In this document: in pieces, positions 1 through 6,459 of the stretch | Position numbering within the stretch: position 1 is the stretch's first letter | How the letters are laid out: each line of letters opens with the position of its first letter | Assembly (NCBI GenBank): GCA_012274175.1 | Contig: JAAOZZ010000446.1 | Coordinates: forward strand, 1 to 6,459 | From: Betaproteobacteria bacterium | Lineage (GTDB): Bacteria > Pseudomonadota > Gammaproteobacteria > Burkholderiales > Usitatibacteraceae | DNA: 6,459 bases | Reading direction: 5' to 3' | Program-made: the position numbers and the translations under genes | The notes under the pieces: generated by a model | What the model was told of the DNA's origin: nothing | Databases searched by the model: none | What the model saw: the letters and a program-made list of their open reading frames with translations, nothing else

Positions 1-887
1 TCCTCGATGGTCTGCGTGCCGGGCAGCCGCCGCTCGCGCAGCTCGCGGATGCGCGCGGTCACCAGGTCGCTGTACGCGCCCGTGGCGCCGAAGCGGAAGC
101 GCGAGGCCGCGATCGCGCTCTGCGCGTCCGCGGACAGGCGGGTAAGCTGGTCGAGTAGCGCCTCGTCGCGGCCCGCGCCCGCGGCGAGCTCCGCGGCGAT
201 CGACGCCAGCTCGCGCTCCATGCCCACGAGCTTGGGCGCCGCTTCGCGAGCGATCGGCAGTGCCAGCAGCGCCAGCATGCGGTAGGACTCGATCTCGAAC
301 AGGCGCTGCAGGGTGCGCCCGGCCTGGAAGCGCGAGAGCGAGCGGTCGACCACGAGGAACCGTCCGAAGCCGTCGCCGTGGATGCGGAAATCCGTGAACA
401 CGGCCGCCGCTCCGTCGCCCACCTCCGCGCCCACCACGTAGTTGCCCTCGAAAGCCGCGGCGATCTCGTGGGCCGACGGCATCGCGACCGTGCGTTCGAG
501 CATCTGCGCGTGGGCCGCCGCGAGCGTGCGTCCCGGAATCGAGGCGAGCCACCCGGACGGCACGTGGGACGCGGCGCTCTCGGCGAAGCGCGCGGGCCCC
601 GCGCCCGGGCAGAAGAACGTGTACGACGAGAATTCGTTGTGCCGTTCCCAGCGCAGGCGGAAGGCGCCAAGCTGCGCGCTGAAATGGATCGCCCGTTCGT
701 CCGGCGGCGCCACGCCCGATTCCCCGCACAGGCGCGCCACGTGGGCGTGCTCCTTCGCGCGGTCGGCCGCGTCCACCAGGACCGCGACGTGGGAGGCGCG
801 CAGCGGGGCGGTGAGCGCCTCGTGGGGGCGCGCGTGGACCTCGTTCGCGAGCTGCAGGCGAAGCGGGTGGTCTTCGGGCGTGCGCAT
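1..887 (-). CDS. DUF3422 family membrane-anchored protein (N-terminal 295 residues, truncated by window edge)
   Basis: The minus strand reads open from ATG at 887-885 to the left edge, giving 295 codons plus two bases. The translation matches DUF3422 (uncharacterized membrane-anchored protein) by several hallmarks: HPLR at residues 7-10 and NEVHARP at 15-21; RWERHNEFSSYTF at 79-91; WLASIPG at 113-119; TDFRIHGDGFGRFLV at 165-179; EIESYRMLALLALP at 198-211; and IRELRERRLPGTQTI at 280-294. Residues 216-260 are Ala/Glu-rich and probably helical or coiled coil. From memory, family members are about 420-450 residues with hydrophobic segments near the C terminus; those would lie beyond base 1. No membrane segment is visible in the part present. 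The biochemical function is unknown. The ATG lies 11 residues ahead of the conserved Ala-Asn-Glu-Val-His block, and no in-frame start is evident in the codons just upstream. The ribosome site is weak (GGGCGAG). The gene is divergent from the alpha-2-macroglobulin gene, and no strong minus-strand promoter is evident. Confidence 0.9.
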   Translation of the reverse strand, partial: MRTPEDHPLRLQLANEVHARPHEALTAPLRASHVAVLVDAADRAKEHAHVARLCGESGVAPPDERAIHFSAQLGAFRLRWERHNEFSSYTFFCPGAGPARFAESAASHVPSGWLASIPGRTLAAAHAQMLERTVAMPSAHEIAAAFEGNYVVGAEVGDGAAAVFTDFRIHGDGFGRFLVVDRSLSRFQAGRTLQRLFEIESYRMLALLALPIAREAAPKLVGMERELASIAAELAAGAGRDEALLDQLTRLSADAQSAIAASRFRFGATGAYSDLVTARIRELRERRLPGTQTIE

Positions 888-917
888 CAGGTCTCGCCCG
901 CGCCGAAATGGAAGGGT

Positions 918-939
918 ACGGCGGCTTTCACACCGCCAT
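918..939 (-). repeat. Small inverted repeat in the leader of the DUF3422 gene
   Basis: GGCGG at 920-924 and CCGCC at 933-937 form a five-pair perfect stem around an eight-base loop. In the minus-strand transcript it extends by a G-U and an A-U pair (918-919 with 938-939). It lies about 30 bases upstream of the DUF3422 start codon, so it would sit in that mRNA's 5' leader if transcription begins upstream. No T-run follows on either strand, so it is not a canonical terminator. Such short GC stems are common by chance in GC-rich DNA. A regulatory role is only a possibility. Confidence 0.25.
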
Positions 940-1001
940 CTTAGGCGATGGGCGACGCTCGCGCAGGGAACGCCCGAAGTTGTTCCTCGCGCGTCGTTGT
1001 T

Positions 1002-1033
1002 TTGCCACATTCGCTCCCGCCCCCTGACATAAT
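1002..1033 (+). promoter_or_regulatory. Putative extended -10 sigma70-type promoter for the alpha-2-macroglobulin gene
   Basis: TGACATAAT at 1025-1033 contains a -10-like hexamer, CATAAT (five of six matches to TATAAT), preceded by the TG-N extension of extended -10 promoters. It is one of the few AT-rich patches in the intergenic region. A -35-like TTGCCA is at 1002-1007, but the spacer is 20 bases, longer than the optimal 16-18, so the extended -10 would have to compensate. Transcription would begin near 1040, leaving a 5' leader of about 55 bases before the ATG at 1097. No operator palindrome is obvious. This is prediction by motif only. Confidence 0.45.
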
Positions 1034-1082
1034 CGGCCGCCAACATGGGAACGAGCGCCGCGGGCAAACCATCGCGCTCCCA

Positions 1083-1092
1083 GGGAGAAGGA
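1083..1092 (+). promoter_or_regulatory. Ribosome binding site deciding the alpha-2-macroglobulin start
   Basis: The purine run GGGAGAAGGA precedes two adjacent in-frame start codons, GTG at 1094 and ATG at 1097. GGGAG ends nine bases before the ATG and six before the GTG, so both are usable; they differ by one residue. ATG is preferred. The next in-frame ATG (1127, residue 11) has only a poorly spaced GAAGG ahead of it. Confidence 0.65.
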
Positions 1093-1096
1093 CGTG

Positions 1097-4000
1097 ATGC
1101 AGGCATTCCGGCGTGCGGCGAAGGCGATGTTCGGCTCGTGGTCCTGGCAGCCTCCGGCGTGGCTGCGATGGGTCGGCTCCCGCTTCGCCCGCGGATGGGT
1201 GTGGATCGCTCGCCATCGGCTCGCCTCCGGCGGAGCCCTCGCCGCGGTGATCGCGCTCGCCATCGGCGGATACGCGGGATGGCGCTGGTACGAGGCGCAG
1301 CCCAAGCCCGTCGAGGTCACGTTCTCCGTTTCCTCTCCCGCGCGCACCGAGATCGAGACCAGGGACGCGAAGCCCCATCCCGTGCGCATCGCGTTCAGCA
1401 CGCCGGTGGCCCCCCTCGCCTCCGTCGACAAGGAGGTCACCCACGACATCTCCGTCTCTCCCGAGGTCGCGGGCAAGTGGCACTGGGAAGGCGACCGGGT
1501 CCTCGTGTTCGAGCCCGGGGCGGACTGGCCCGTGGGCACGGACTACCGCGTCGACTTCGGCCGCAAGCTCTTCGTCTCCAACGTGCGCATGGCCGAGCGC
1601 CACGCCGATTTCCACACCGCTCCCTTCGCGGCCAGCTTCGAAGAGGCGCGCTTCTACCAGGACCCGACCGACTCCAACGGGCGGCGCGTCACGGCCACGA
1701 TCCGCTTCACCCATCCCGTGGACGCGGCGGAGCTGGAGAAGCGCGTGGCGCTGCGCCAGCAGGGCGAGACCCCCGGCTTCCTCGGCATGGGAGCGGGCCG
1801 TACGACCTTTCGCATCACCTACGACAAGCTGAAGCTCAAGGCATACCTCGTGTCCGAAGCGCTCGCGATCCCGCCCCGGGACACGCGGCTCGATATCTCC
1901 GTGGACGCGGGCGTGCGAGCGGCGCGCGGCGGGCCGGCGACGGCGGCCAAGCTCGAGCAAAGCGTGATCGTCCCCGGGCTCAACAGCCTGCGGGTCACGA
2001 GCGGGGGCCTCACCCTCGTGAACAACGACCGCCTCGAGCCGGAGCAGATCCTGGTGCTCGGCACGTCGGCCTCGGTGGACGAGCGCGAGATGGCGAGGAA
2101 CGTGAGTGCCTGGTTGCTTCCCGTCTTCCATCCGGACACGAAGCCCGAGGACCGGAAGCGCCCGTTCCCGTGGAGCGATCCCGGCCAGGTGGGTGCTCCG
2201 GTCATGAAGGACGCCGAGCCGTTGAAGCTCGAGCCGATTCCCGGCGAGCGCGAGCACACGGAAGTGCACAGCTACAAGTACAAGGCCACACCGGGCCGCT
2301 ACATCTACGTGCGCGCGAGCAAGGGGACGCGCTCGTTCGGCGGCTACGTGCTGGGCGACGCCTACGAGCGCATCTTCCGCGTGCCGGCGTATCCCATGGA
2401 GCTCAAGTTCATGAGCGCGGGGTCGCTGCTTTCCCTCTCGGGGGAGAAGAAGCTCCCGGTGCTCGCGCGCGACGTCGACGGCATCCGCTTCACCATAGGG
2501 CGCGTGCTCCCGCAGCAGGTGCAGCACCTGGTGACGCAGTCCCAGGGCAACTTCTCGAATCCGAATTTCCTCGACAACTTCGACGAGACCTACATCACGG
2601 AGCGCTTCGAGCTCGTGGTGCAGCTGCCGAAAAAGGAGCCGGGCACGCCGCAATACCACGCCCTCGACCTCTCGAGGTACCTCGACGGCGACGCGGCGAA
2701 CCGCCGCGGCATCTTCCTGCTCACCGCCGAGAGCTACGACCCGGTGAGGAAGCGTGTCACGGGACGGCGCGACCGCCGGCTCATCGTGCTCACGGACCTG
2801 GGCATCGTGGTGAAGCGCTCCCTCGACGGTTCCCACGACGTGTTCGTGCAGTCGATCGCGACCGGGGAGCCGGTGGCGGGCGCGTCGGTGGACCTGCTCG
2901 GTCGCAACGGGCTCGCGATCCAGGCCCAGGCCACCGATGCCTCGGGCCGCGCCTCGCTCGCGAGCACCAGGGGACTCACGAGCGAGCGCACGCCCGCGCT
3001 CTTCCTCGTGAGGAAGGGCGGCGACTACTCGTTCCTTCCCATCGGCCGCGGCGACCGCGAGCTCGACTTCTCCCGCTTCGACGTGGGCGGCGTGCTCGAG
3101 TCCGCCGACGCGGGCCGGCTCAACGCCTACCTCTTCTCCGACCGCGGCATCTACCGTCCCGGCGACGAGATCCACGTGGGGCTCATCGTGAAGGCGAAGG
3201 AATGGGCGAAGGCGCCCAGGGGCGTCCCCGTCGAGGTGGAAGTGATCGACCCGCGCGGGCTCGCGGTCAAGCGCGAGAAGCTTCGCCTCGGTTCGGCCGG
3301 TTTCGAGGAGACGCGCTACGCGACCCAGGACACGTCTCCCACGGGCATCTACACCGTGTCGCTCTACCTCGTGAAGGACGGCAATCGCTCCGCGCAGCTC
3401 GGCTCCACCACGGTGAAGGTGCAGGAATTCCTGCCCGACCGCATGAAGATGAGCGCGCACCTCACGAGCGAATCCCCCGACGGGTGGGTGTCGCCCGACG
3501 AGCTCAAGGCGCGCGTGGTGCTGCAGAACCTCTTCGGCACGCCGGCGGAAAACCGCCGCGTGACCGCGACCATGCGCCTCACCCCCGCGTATCCCGCGTT
3601 CGCTTCGTGGCGCGATTACCAGTTCTACGACCCGCACCGGCCCCGGGAAGGCGTGGACGAGAAGCTTGCCCCGGCGACGACCGATGCCCAGGGCGAGGCG
3701 CAGTTCGACCTGAACCTCCAGCGCTTCGCCGACGCCACCTATCGCCTCTCCTTCGTGGCGGAGGGGTTCGAGGCGGCGGGCGGCCGCAGTGTCGCGGCCG
3801 AGTCGGCGCAGCTCGTCTCGTCGATGCCGTACCTCGTGGGCTACAAGGCCGACGGCGACCTGGCCTACATCACGAAGGATGCGGCGCGCAACGTCTCGTT
3901 CATCGCGATCGACCCGCGGGCGAAGAAGACCGCCGTCACGGGACTCACGATGGCCTGGATCGAGCGCAAGTTCGTCTCCGTGCTCACCAAGCAGGACAAC

Positions 4001-6459
4001 GGCACCTTCAAGTACGAGTCGCGCAAGCGCGAAAACGTGCTCGAGGAGAAGCCCTTCGCCATTCCCGCCCAGGGCCTGGCGCTCGGGCTCGACACTTCGC
4101 GGGCCGGGCAGTTCGCCCTCGTGGTGCGGGACGGCAAAGGCCTCGAGCTCTCCCGCGTCGAGTACGCCGTCGCGGGGAAGGGCAACATCGCCCGCGCCCT
4201 CGACCGCAACGCCGAGCTGCAGCTGACGCTCGACAAGAGCGACTACGAGCGCGGCGAGGAGATCGAGGTGAGCGTGCAGGCGCCCTACGCCGGCAGCGGC
4301 CTCATCACCCTCGAGCGCGACCGCGTCTACGCCCACGCGTGGTTCAAGGCGACCACGACCGCCTCGGTGCAGAAGATCCGCGTGCCGAAGGACTTCGAGG
4401 GCAACGGCTACGTGAACGTGACCTTCATCCGCGACCCGAACTCCGACGAGATCTTCATGAGCCCGCTGTCCTACGGCGTGGTGCCGTTCTCGGTGAGCCT
4501 CGACGCGCGCCGGGAGAACGTCACCCTCACCGTGCCGGAGCTCGCGAAGCCGGGCGAGCTGCTCAGGATGAAGGTGCGCGCCGAGCGTCCTTCCCGCGTG
4601 GTCCTGTACGCCGTGGACGAGGGCATCCTGCAGGTGGCGGCCTATCGCACGCCGGACCCGCTCAAGTACTTCTTCCAGAAGCGCCGGCTCGGCGTGAACA
4701 CCGCACAGATCCTCGACCTCATCCTGCCCGAGTACAAGCGCGTGATGGCGTATGCCGCGCCCGGCGGGGATGCCGAGGGCGCCATCGGCAAGAACCTGAA
4801 CCCGTTCAAGCGCAAGCGCGACAAGCCGGCGGCGTACTGGTCCGGCGTGGTCGACGTGGGAACCCAGGAGAAGGAAGTCTCGTGGAGGGTGCCCGACACG
4901 TTCAACGGGAGCCTGCGCGTGATGGCGATCGCCGTGGCCGACGAAGCCGTGGGCGTGGCGCAGCGCAAGACCACGGTGCGTGCCGACCTCGTGCTCTCGC
5001 CCAATGTGCCGACCACGGTCGCGCCCGGCGACGTGTTCGACGTGAGCGTGGGCGTGGCCAACACGATCGTGGGTTCGGGAAAGGACGCGGCCGTCACGGT
5101 GAGTCTTTCCACGTCGCCCCACCTCGTGGTCGTGGGTGCTTCGAAGGCGGAGCTTCGGGTTGGTGAATTTCGCGAGGGGTCGGCCACGTTTCGCGTGCGC
5201 GCCACGGACAATCTGGGCTCCGCGACGCTCACGTTCGCCGCGAGCCACGGCACCCGGTCGAACCAGGTCGCGACGGACCTGAGCCTGAGGCCCGCGATCC
5301 CGTACCGCAGCGAGATCCTCGCCGGCACCGTGAAGGGTGAAAAGGATCTGCCCGTGGCCCGGGACATGTTTCCCGAGCACCGCAAGCTGGACGCGACACT
5401 TTCGTACGTGCCGCTCACGCTCGCCCACGGCCTCGCGTCGTACCTCTCCGACTACCCGTACCTCTGCACCGAGCAGCTCGTGAGCCAGGCCATCCCGGTG
5501 CTGGTGTTGTCGCAGCGCCCCGACTTCGGCTACGTGAAGGAGTCGCGCACTCATTTCACGCCTGCGGAGCGCATCGCCGCGCTGGTGTCGGTGCTGAGGT
5601 CGCGGCAGAACGCGGAAGGCGGCTTCGGCCTCTGGACCTCGAGCCTCAAGGTGGAGCCGGTGCCCGCGGTGCACGCGATGCTCTTCCTCGTCGAGGCGCG
5701 GGAGCGCAAGTACGCGGTGCCCGACGACATGATCAAGGCGGGCGACGGCTGGCTGCAGGAATTCGCCGCCACCGAGGCCGGCTCGCTCTACGACGAGCGC
5801 GCGCGGGCCCAGGCGATCTACGTGCTCACGCGCCAGGGGATCGTCACCACCAACCTCGTGGCCGCACTGCAGAAGCGCCTGGACGAGCGCTATCCGAAGG
5901 CGTGGAAGACGGACGTGGTCGCGGCATGGCTCGGCGCCTCGTACCAGCTCATGAAGCAGGAGCGGCTCGCGAATCGGGCCATCTCGGAGCTGAAGACCGG
6001 CACCACGAATCGCTACGAGCTCTACTACGATCCGCTCACGCGGGATTCCCAGATCGTCTTCCTCCTCGCCAAGCACTTTCCCGAGCGCTACAAGGAGCTC
6101 AAGGGCGCGGCACTCGCCGACATCGTGCGGCCCATCGAGCGCGGCTGGTACAACACCATCGGCTCGGCCTACGCGCTGCTCGCGCTCGACGCGGTCGCGA
6201 GCCTCGGAGGCGACGCGCAGGGCGCGGCCCGGCTCGCGATGGGCGAGATCGTAGCCGACGGCAGCGTGCGGCCCGTGGCGTTGCCCGCGACCCTCGTGCC
6301 CCGCGCGAGCTTTACGCCCGAGGCGAGGAAGCTCCGGTTCACGAACCCGGCGGACCTCAACGCCTACTACGCGGTGACGCGCGCGGGAGTCGACCGGGTG
6401 CTGCCCACGAAGGAGATCCGCGACGGCCTCGAGATCCTGCGGGAGTTCACGGGCGCCGA
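1097..6459 (+). CDS. Bacterial alpha-2-macroglobulin, thioester-containing (YfhM-like, COG2373), 3' end outside window
   Basis: An uninterrupted frame gives 1,787 residues plus two bases. The predicted role is a periplasmic protease trap. Order: cationic, Trp-rich N terminus (1-42); transmembrane anchor (about 43-64, no lipobox); Ig-like modules at about 72-160 (RIAFSTPV at 97-104) and 181-300 (TIRFTHPVD at 201-209); an MG1-like domain with YPMELKF at 432-438; MG2 signature DRGIYRPGD at 682-690; MG3 (VQEFLPD at 775-781, NLFGTPA at 811-817); MG5/6 region with APYAGSGLITLERD at 1062-1075 and VLYAVDEGILQ at 1169-1179; putative bait region at about 1217-1248; VPDTFNGSLR at 1265-1274; CTEQ thioester at 1457-1460; helical thioester domain with GGFGLW at 1508-1513 and GWYNTIGSAYALLALDA near 1683-1699; and the start of the C-terminal bMG10-like domain (GLEILREF at 1777-1784). 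E. coli YfhM is about 1,650 residues; this protein is longer, largely through the N-terminal modules. The family assignment is firm. In E. coli the gene neighbours pbpC; whether pbpC follows here cannot be seen. Confidence 0.96.
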   Translation, partial: MQAFRRAAKAMFGSWSWQPPAWLRWVGSRFARGWVWIARHRLASGGALAAVIALAIGGYAGWRWYEAQPKPVEVTFSVSSPARTEIETRDAKPHPVRIAFSTPVAPLASVDKEVTHDISVSPEVAGKWHWEGDRVLVFEPGADWPVGTDYRVDFGRKLFVSNVRMAERHADFHTAPFAASFEEARFYQDPTDSNGRRVTATIRFTHPVDAAELEKRVALRQQGETPGFLGMGAGRTTFRITYDKLKLKAYLVSEALAIPPRDTRLDISVDAGVRAARGGPATAAKLEQSVIVPGLNSLRVTSGGLTLVNNDRLEPEQILVLGTSASVDEREMARNVSAWLLPVFHPDTKPEDRKRPFPWSDPGQVGAPVMKDAEPLKLEPIPGEREHTEVHSYKYKATPGRYIYVRASKGTRSFGGYVLGDAYERIFRVPAYPMELKFMSAGSLLSLSGEKKLPVLARDVDGIRFTIGRVLPQQVQHLVTQSQGNFSNPNFLDNFDETYITERFELVVQLPKKEPGTPQYHALDLSRYLDGDAANRRGIFLLTAESYDPVRKRVTGRRDRRLIVLTDLGIVVKRSLDGSHDVFVQSIATGEPVAGASVDLLGRNGLAIQAQATDASGRASLASTRGLTSERTPALFLVRKGGDYSFLPIGRGDRELDFSRFDVGGVLESADAGRLNAYLFSDRGIYRPGDEIHVGLIVKAKEWAKAPRGVPVEVEVIDPRGLAVKREKLRLGSAGFEETRYATQDTSPTGIYTVSLYLVKDGNRSAQLGSTTVKVQEFLPDRMKMSAHLTSESPDGWVSPDELKARVVLQNLFGTPAENRRVTATMRLTPAYPAFASWRDYQFYDPHRPREGVDEKLAPATTDAQGEAQFDLNLQRFADATYRLSFVAEGFEAAGGRSVAAESAQLVSSMPYLVGYKADGDLAYITKDAARNVSFIAIDPRAKKTAVTGLTMAWIERKFVSVLTKQDNGTFKYESRKRENVLEEKPFAIPAQGLALGLDTSRAGQFALVVRDGKGLELSRVEYAVAGKGNIARALDRNAELQLTLDKSDYERGEEIEVSVQAPYAGSGLITLERDRVYAHAWFKATTTASVQKIRVPKDFEGNGYVNVTFIRDPNSDEIFMSPLSYGVVPFSVSLDARRENVTLTVPELAKPGELLRMKVRAERPSRVVLYAVDEGILQVAAYRTPDPLKYFFQKRRLGVNTAQILDLILPEYKRVMAYAAPGGDAEGAIGKNLNPFKRKRDKPAAYWSGVVDVGTQEKEVSWRVPDTFNGSLRVMAIAVADEAVGVAQRKTTVRADLVLSPNVPTTVAPGDVFDVSVGVANTIVGSGKDAAVTVSLSTSPHLVVVGASKAELRVGEFREGSATFRVRATDNLGSATLTFAASHGTRSNQVATDLSLRPAIPYRSEILAGTVKGEKDLPVARDMFPEHRKLDATLSYVPLTLAHGLASYLSDYPYLCTEQLVSQAIPVLVLSQRPDFGYVKESRTHFTPAERIAALVSVLRSRQNAEGGFGLWTSSLKVEPVPAVHAMLFLVEARERKYAVPDDMIKAGDGWLQEFAATEAGSLYDERARAQAIYVLTRQGIVTTNLVAALQKRLDERYPKAWKTDVVAAWLGASYQLMKQERLANRAISELKTGTTNRYELYYDPLTRDSQIVFLLAKHFPERYKELKGAALADIVRPIERGWYNTIGSAYALLALDAVASLGGDAQGAARLAMGEIVADGSVRPVALPATLVPRASFTPEARKLRFTNPADLNAYYAVTRAGVDRVLPTKEIRDGLEILREFTGA
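1223..1288 (+). other. Encoded N-terminal transmembrane anchor of the alpha-2-macroglobulin
   Basis: Residues about 43-64 form one hydrophobic stretch rich in Ala, Gly, Leu, Ile and Val, ending at a Trp-Arg-Trp-Tyr boundary. About ten Arg or Lys residues precede it (for example R5, R6, K9, R24, R29, R32, R39, R41) and few follow. This charge pattern predicts a cytoplasmic N terminus and a periplasmic body. There is no cysteine, so no lipoprotein processing, and no clear Ala-X-Ala signal peptidase site. An uncleaved signal anchor is the best reading. Confidence 0.7.
4745..4840 (+). other. Encoded putative bait region of the alpha-2-macroglobulin
   Basis: Residues about 1217-1248 lie between the VDEGILQ/ILDLILPE block (MG6) and the YWSG...VPDTFNG block. 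This is where bacterial alpha-2-macroglobulins place the protease-sensitive bait. The segment is Gly/Ala-rich (APGGDAEGAIG at 1221-1231), then strongly basic (FKRKRDK at 1237-1243). Flexible small residues followed by a basic cluster suit trypsin-like proteases. The boundaries and the bait role are inferred from position and composition. Confidence 0.55.
5465..5476 (+). other. Encoded CTEQ thioester motif of the alpha-2-macroglobulin
   Basis: TGC ACC GAG CAG encodes Cys1457-Thr-Glu-Gln1460, within YPYLCTEQLVSQ. It matches the C-x-E-Q motif in which Cys and Gln side chains form the internal beta-cysteinyl-gamma-glutamyl thioester of alpha-2-macroglobulins and complement C3/C4. This places the protein with thioester-bearing YfhM-type members rather than YfaS-type members that lack the motif. 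The residue before Cys is Leu, not the Gly usual in the classic GCxEQ form. Confidence 0.93.

Noticed and set aside
918..939. Inverted repeat as an intrinsic terminator
   Set aside because: The stem is only five to seven pairs and no T-tract follows on either strand. It also lies upstream of both start codons in a divergent region, where no terminator is expected.
59..1032. Open frames on both strands over the left region (for example 442-1032 plus, 378-944 plus, 59-670 minus)
   Set aside because: All are low-complexity Arg/Ala/Ser shadows. The minus-strand frame starting at 887 carries DUF3422 motifs along its whole length and is the real gene.
1097..1295. Lipoprotein signal at the alpha-2-macroglobulin N terminus, expected from E. 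coli YfhM
   Set aside because: No cysteine is encoded anywhere near the N terminus, so a lipobox is impossible in this frame.
3789..4236. Overlapping 123-145 codon frames on both strands within the large gene
   Set aside because: Their Ser/Arg/Pro/Thr-rich composition is typical of out-of-frame reading. The real frame here encodes MG5/MG6-type sequence without interruption.
1045..5166. A 1,373-codon open frame on the plus strand
   Set aside because: It overlaps the alpha-2-macroglobulin gene in another frame, is extremely Arg/Gly/Ala/Pro-rich, and has no family motif or good ribosome site. It is a frame shadow, not a second gene or evidence of a frameshift.
941..6076. A 1,711-codon stop-free frame on the minus strand opposite the alpha-2-macroglobulin gene
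   Set aside because: Its translation is dominated by Arg, His, Glu, Val, Leu, Ala and Gly with no recognizable domain. It is the antisense shadow of a GC-rich gene, where stop codons are rare. The plus-strand frame carries clear family motifs throughout.
1..6459. A new multi-gene defence or secretion system, CRISPR array, mobile element or RNA gene
   Set aside because: Only two genes are present, both of known families. I saw no direct repeat arrays, terminal inverted repeats, transposase, integrase or tRNA-like sequence, and no compositional break between the two genes.

Overview
The window is GC-rich chromosomal DNA (by eye about two thirds G+C or more, not computed). It holds parts of two divergent protein-coding genes. 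Both run off the window edges, so neither is complete. Gene content (a DUF3422 membrane protein and a thioester-bearing bacterial alpha-2-macroglobulin) and base composition suggest a Gram-negative proteobacterium, perhaps a betaproteobacterium. That placement is inference; no rRNA or other phylogenetic marker is present.

Layout. Bases 1-887, minus strand: the first 295 residues of a DUF3422 family protein (uncharacterized membrane-anchored protein), with its C-terminal membrane part beyond the left edge. Bases 888-1096: a roughly 210-base divergent intergenic region. It carries a plausible extended -10 promoter and a good ribosome binding site for the right-hand gene, and a small inverted repeat in the leader of the left-hand gene. 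Bases 1097-6459, plus strand: the first 1,787 residues of a very large alpha-2-macroglobulin. It has an N-terminal membrane anchor, Ig-like and macroglobulin (MG) domains, a putative bait region, a CTEQ thioester motif and an alpha-helical thioester domain. The window ends inside the last macroglobulin-like domain, probably one to two hundred residues before the stop.

Function. Bacterial alpha-2-macroglobulins are thought to be periplasmic protease traps: a foreign protease cuts the bait region, the protein changes shape, and the exposed thioester couples covalently to the attacker. E. coli YfhM is held at the inner membrane as a lipoprotein and is associated with penicillin-binding protein 1C. 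Here an uncleaved transmembrane anchor appears to replace the lipid anchor. The thioester cysteine is the only cysteine in the visible 1,787 residues.

I see no mobile elements, CRISPR arrays, RNA genes or terminators. I do not see a new multi-gene system. The points of interest are the architecture and chemistry of this alpha-2-macroglobulin and its divergent pairing with a DUF3422 gene.
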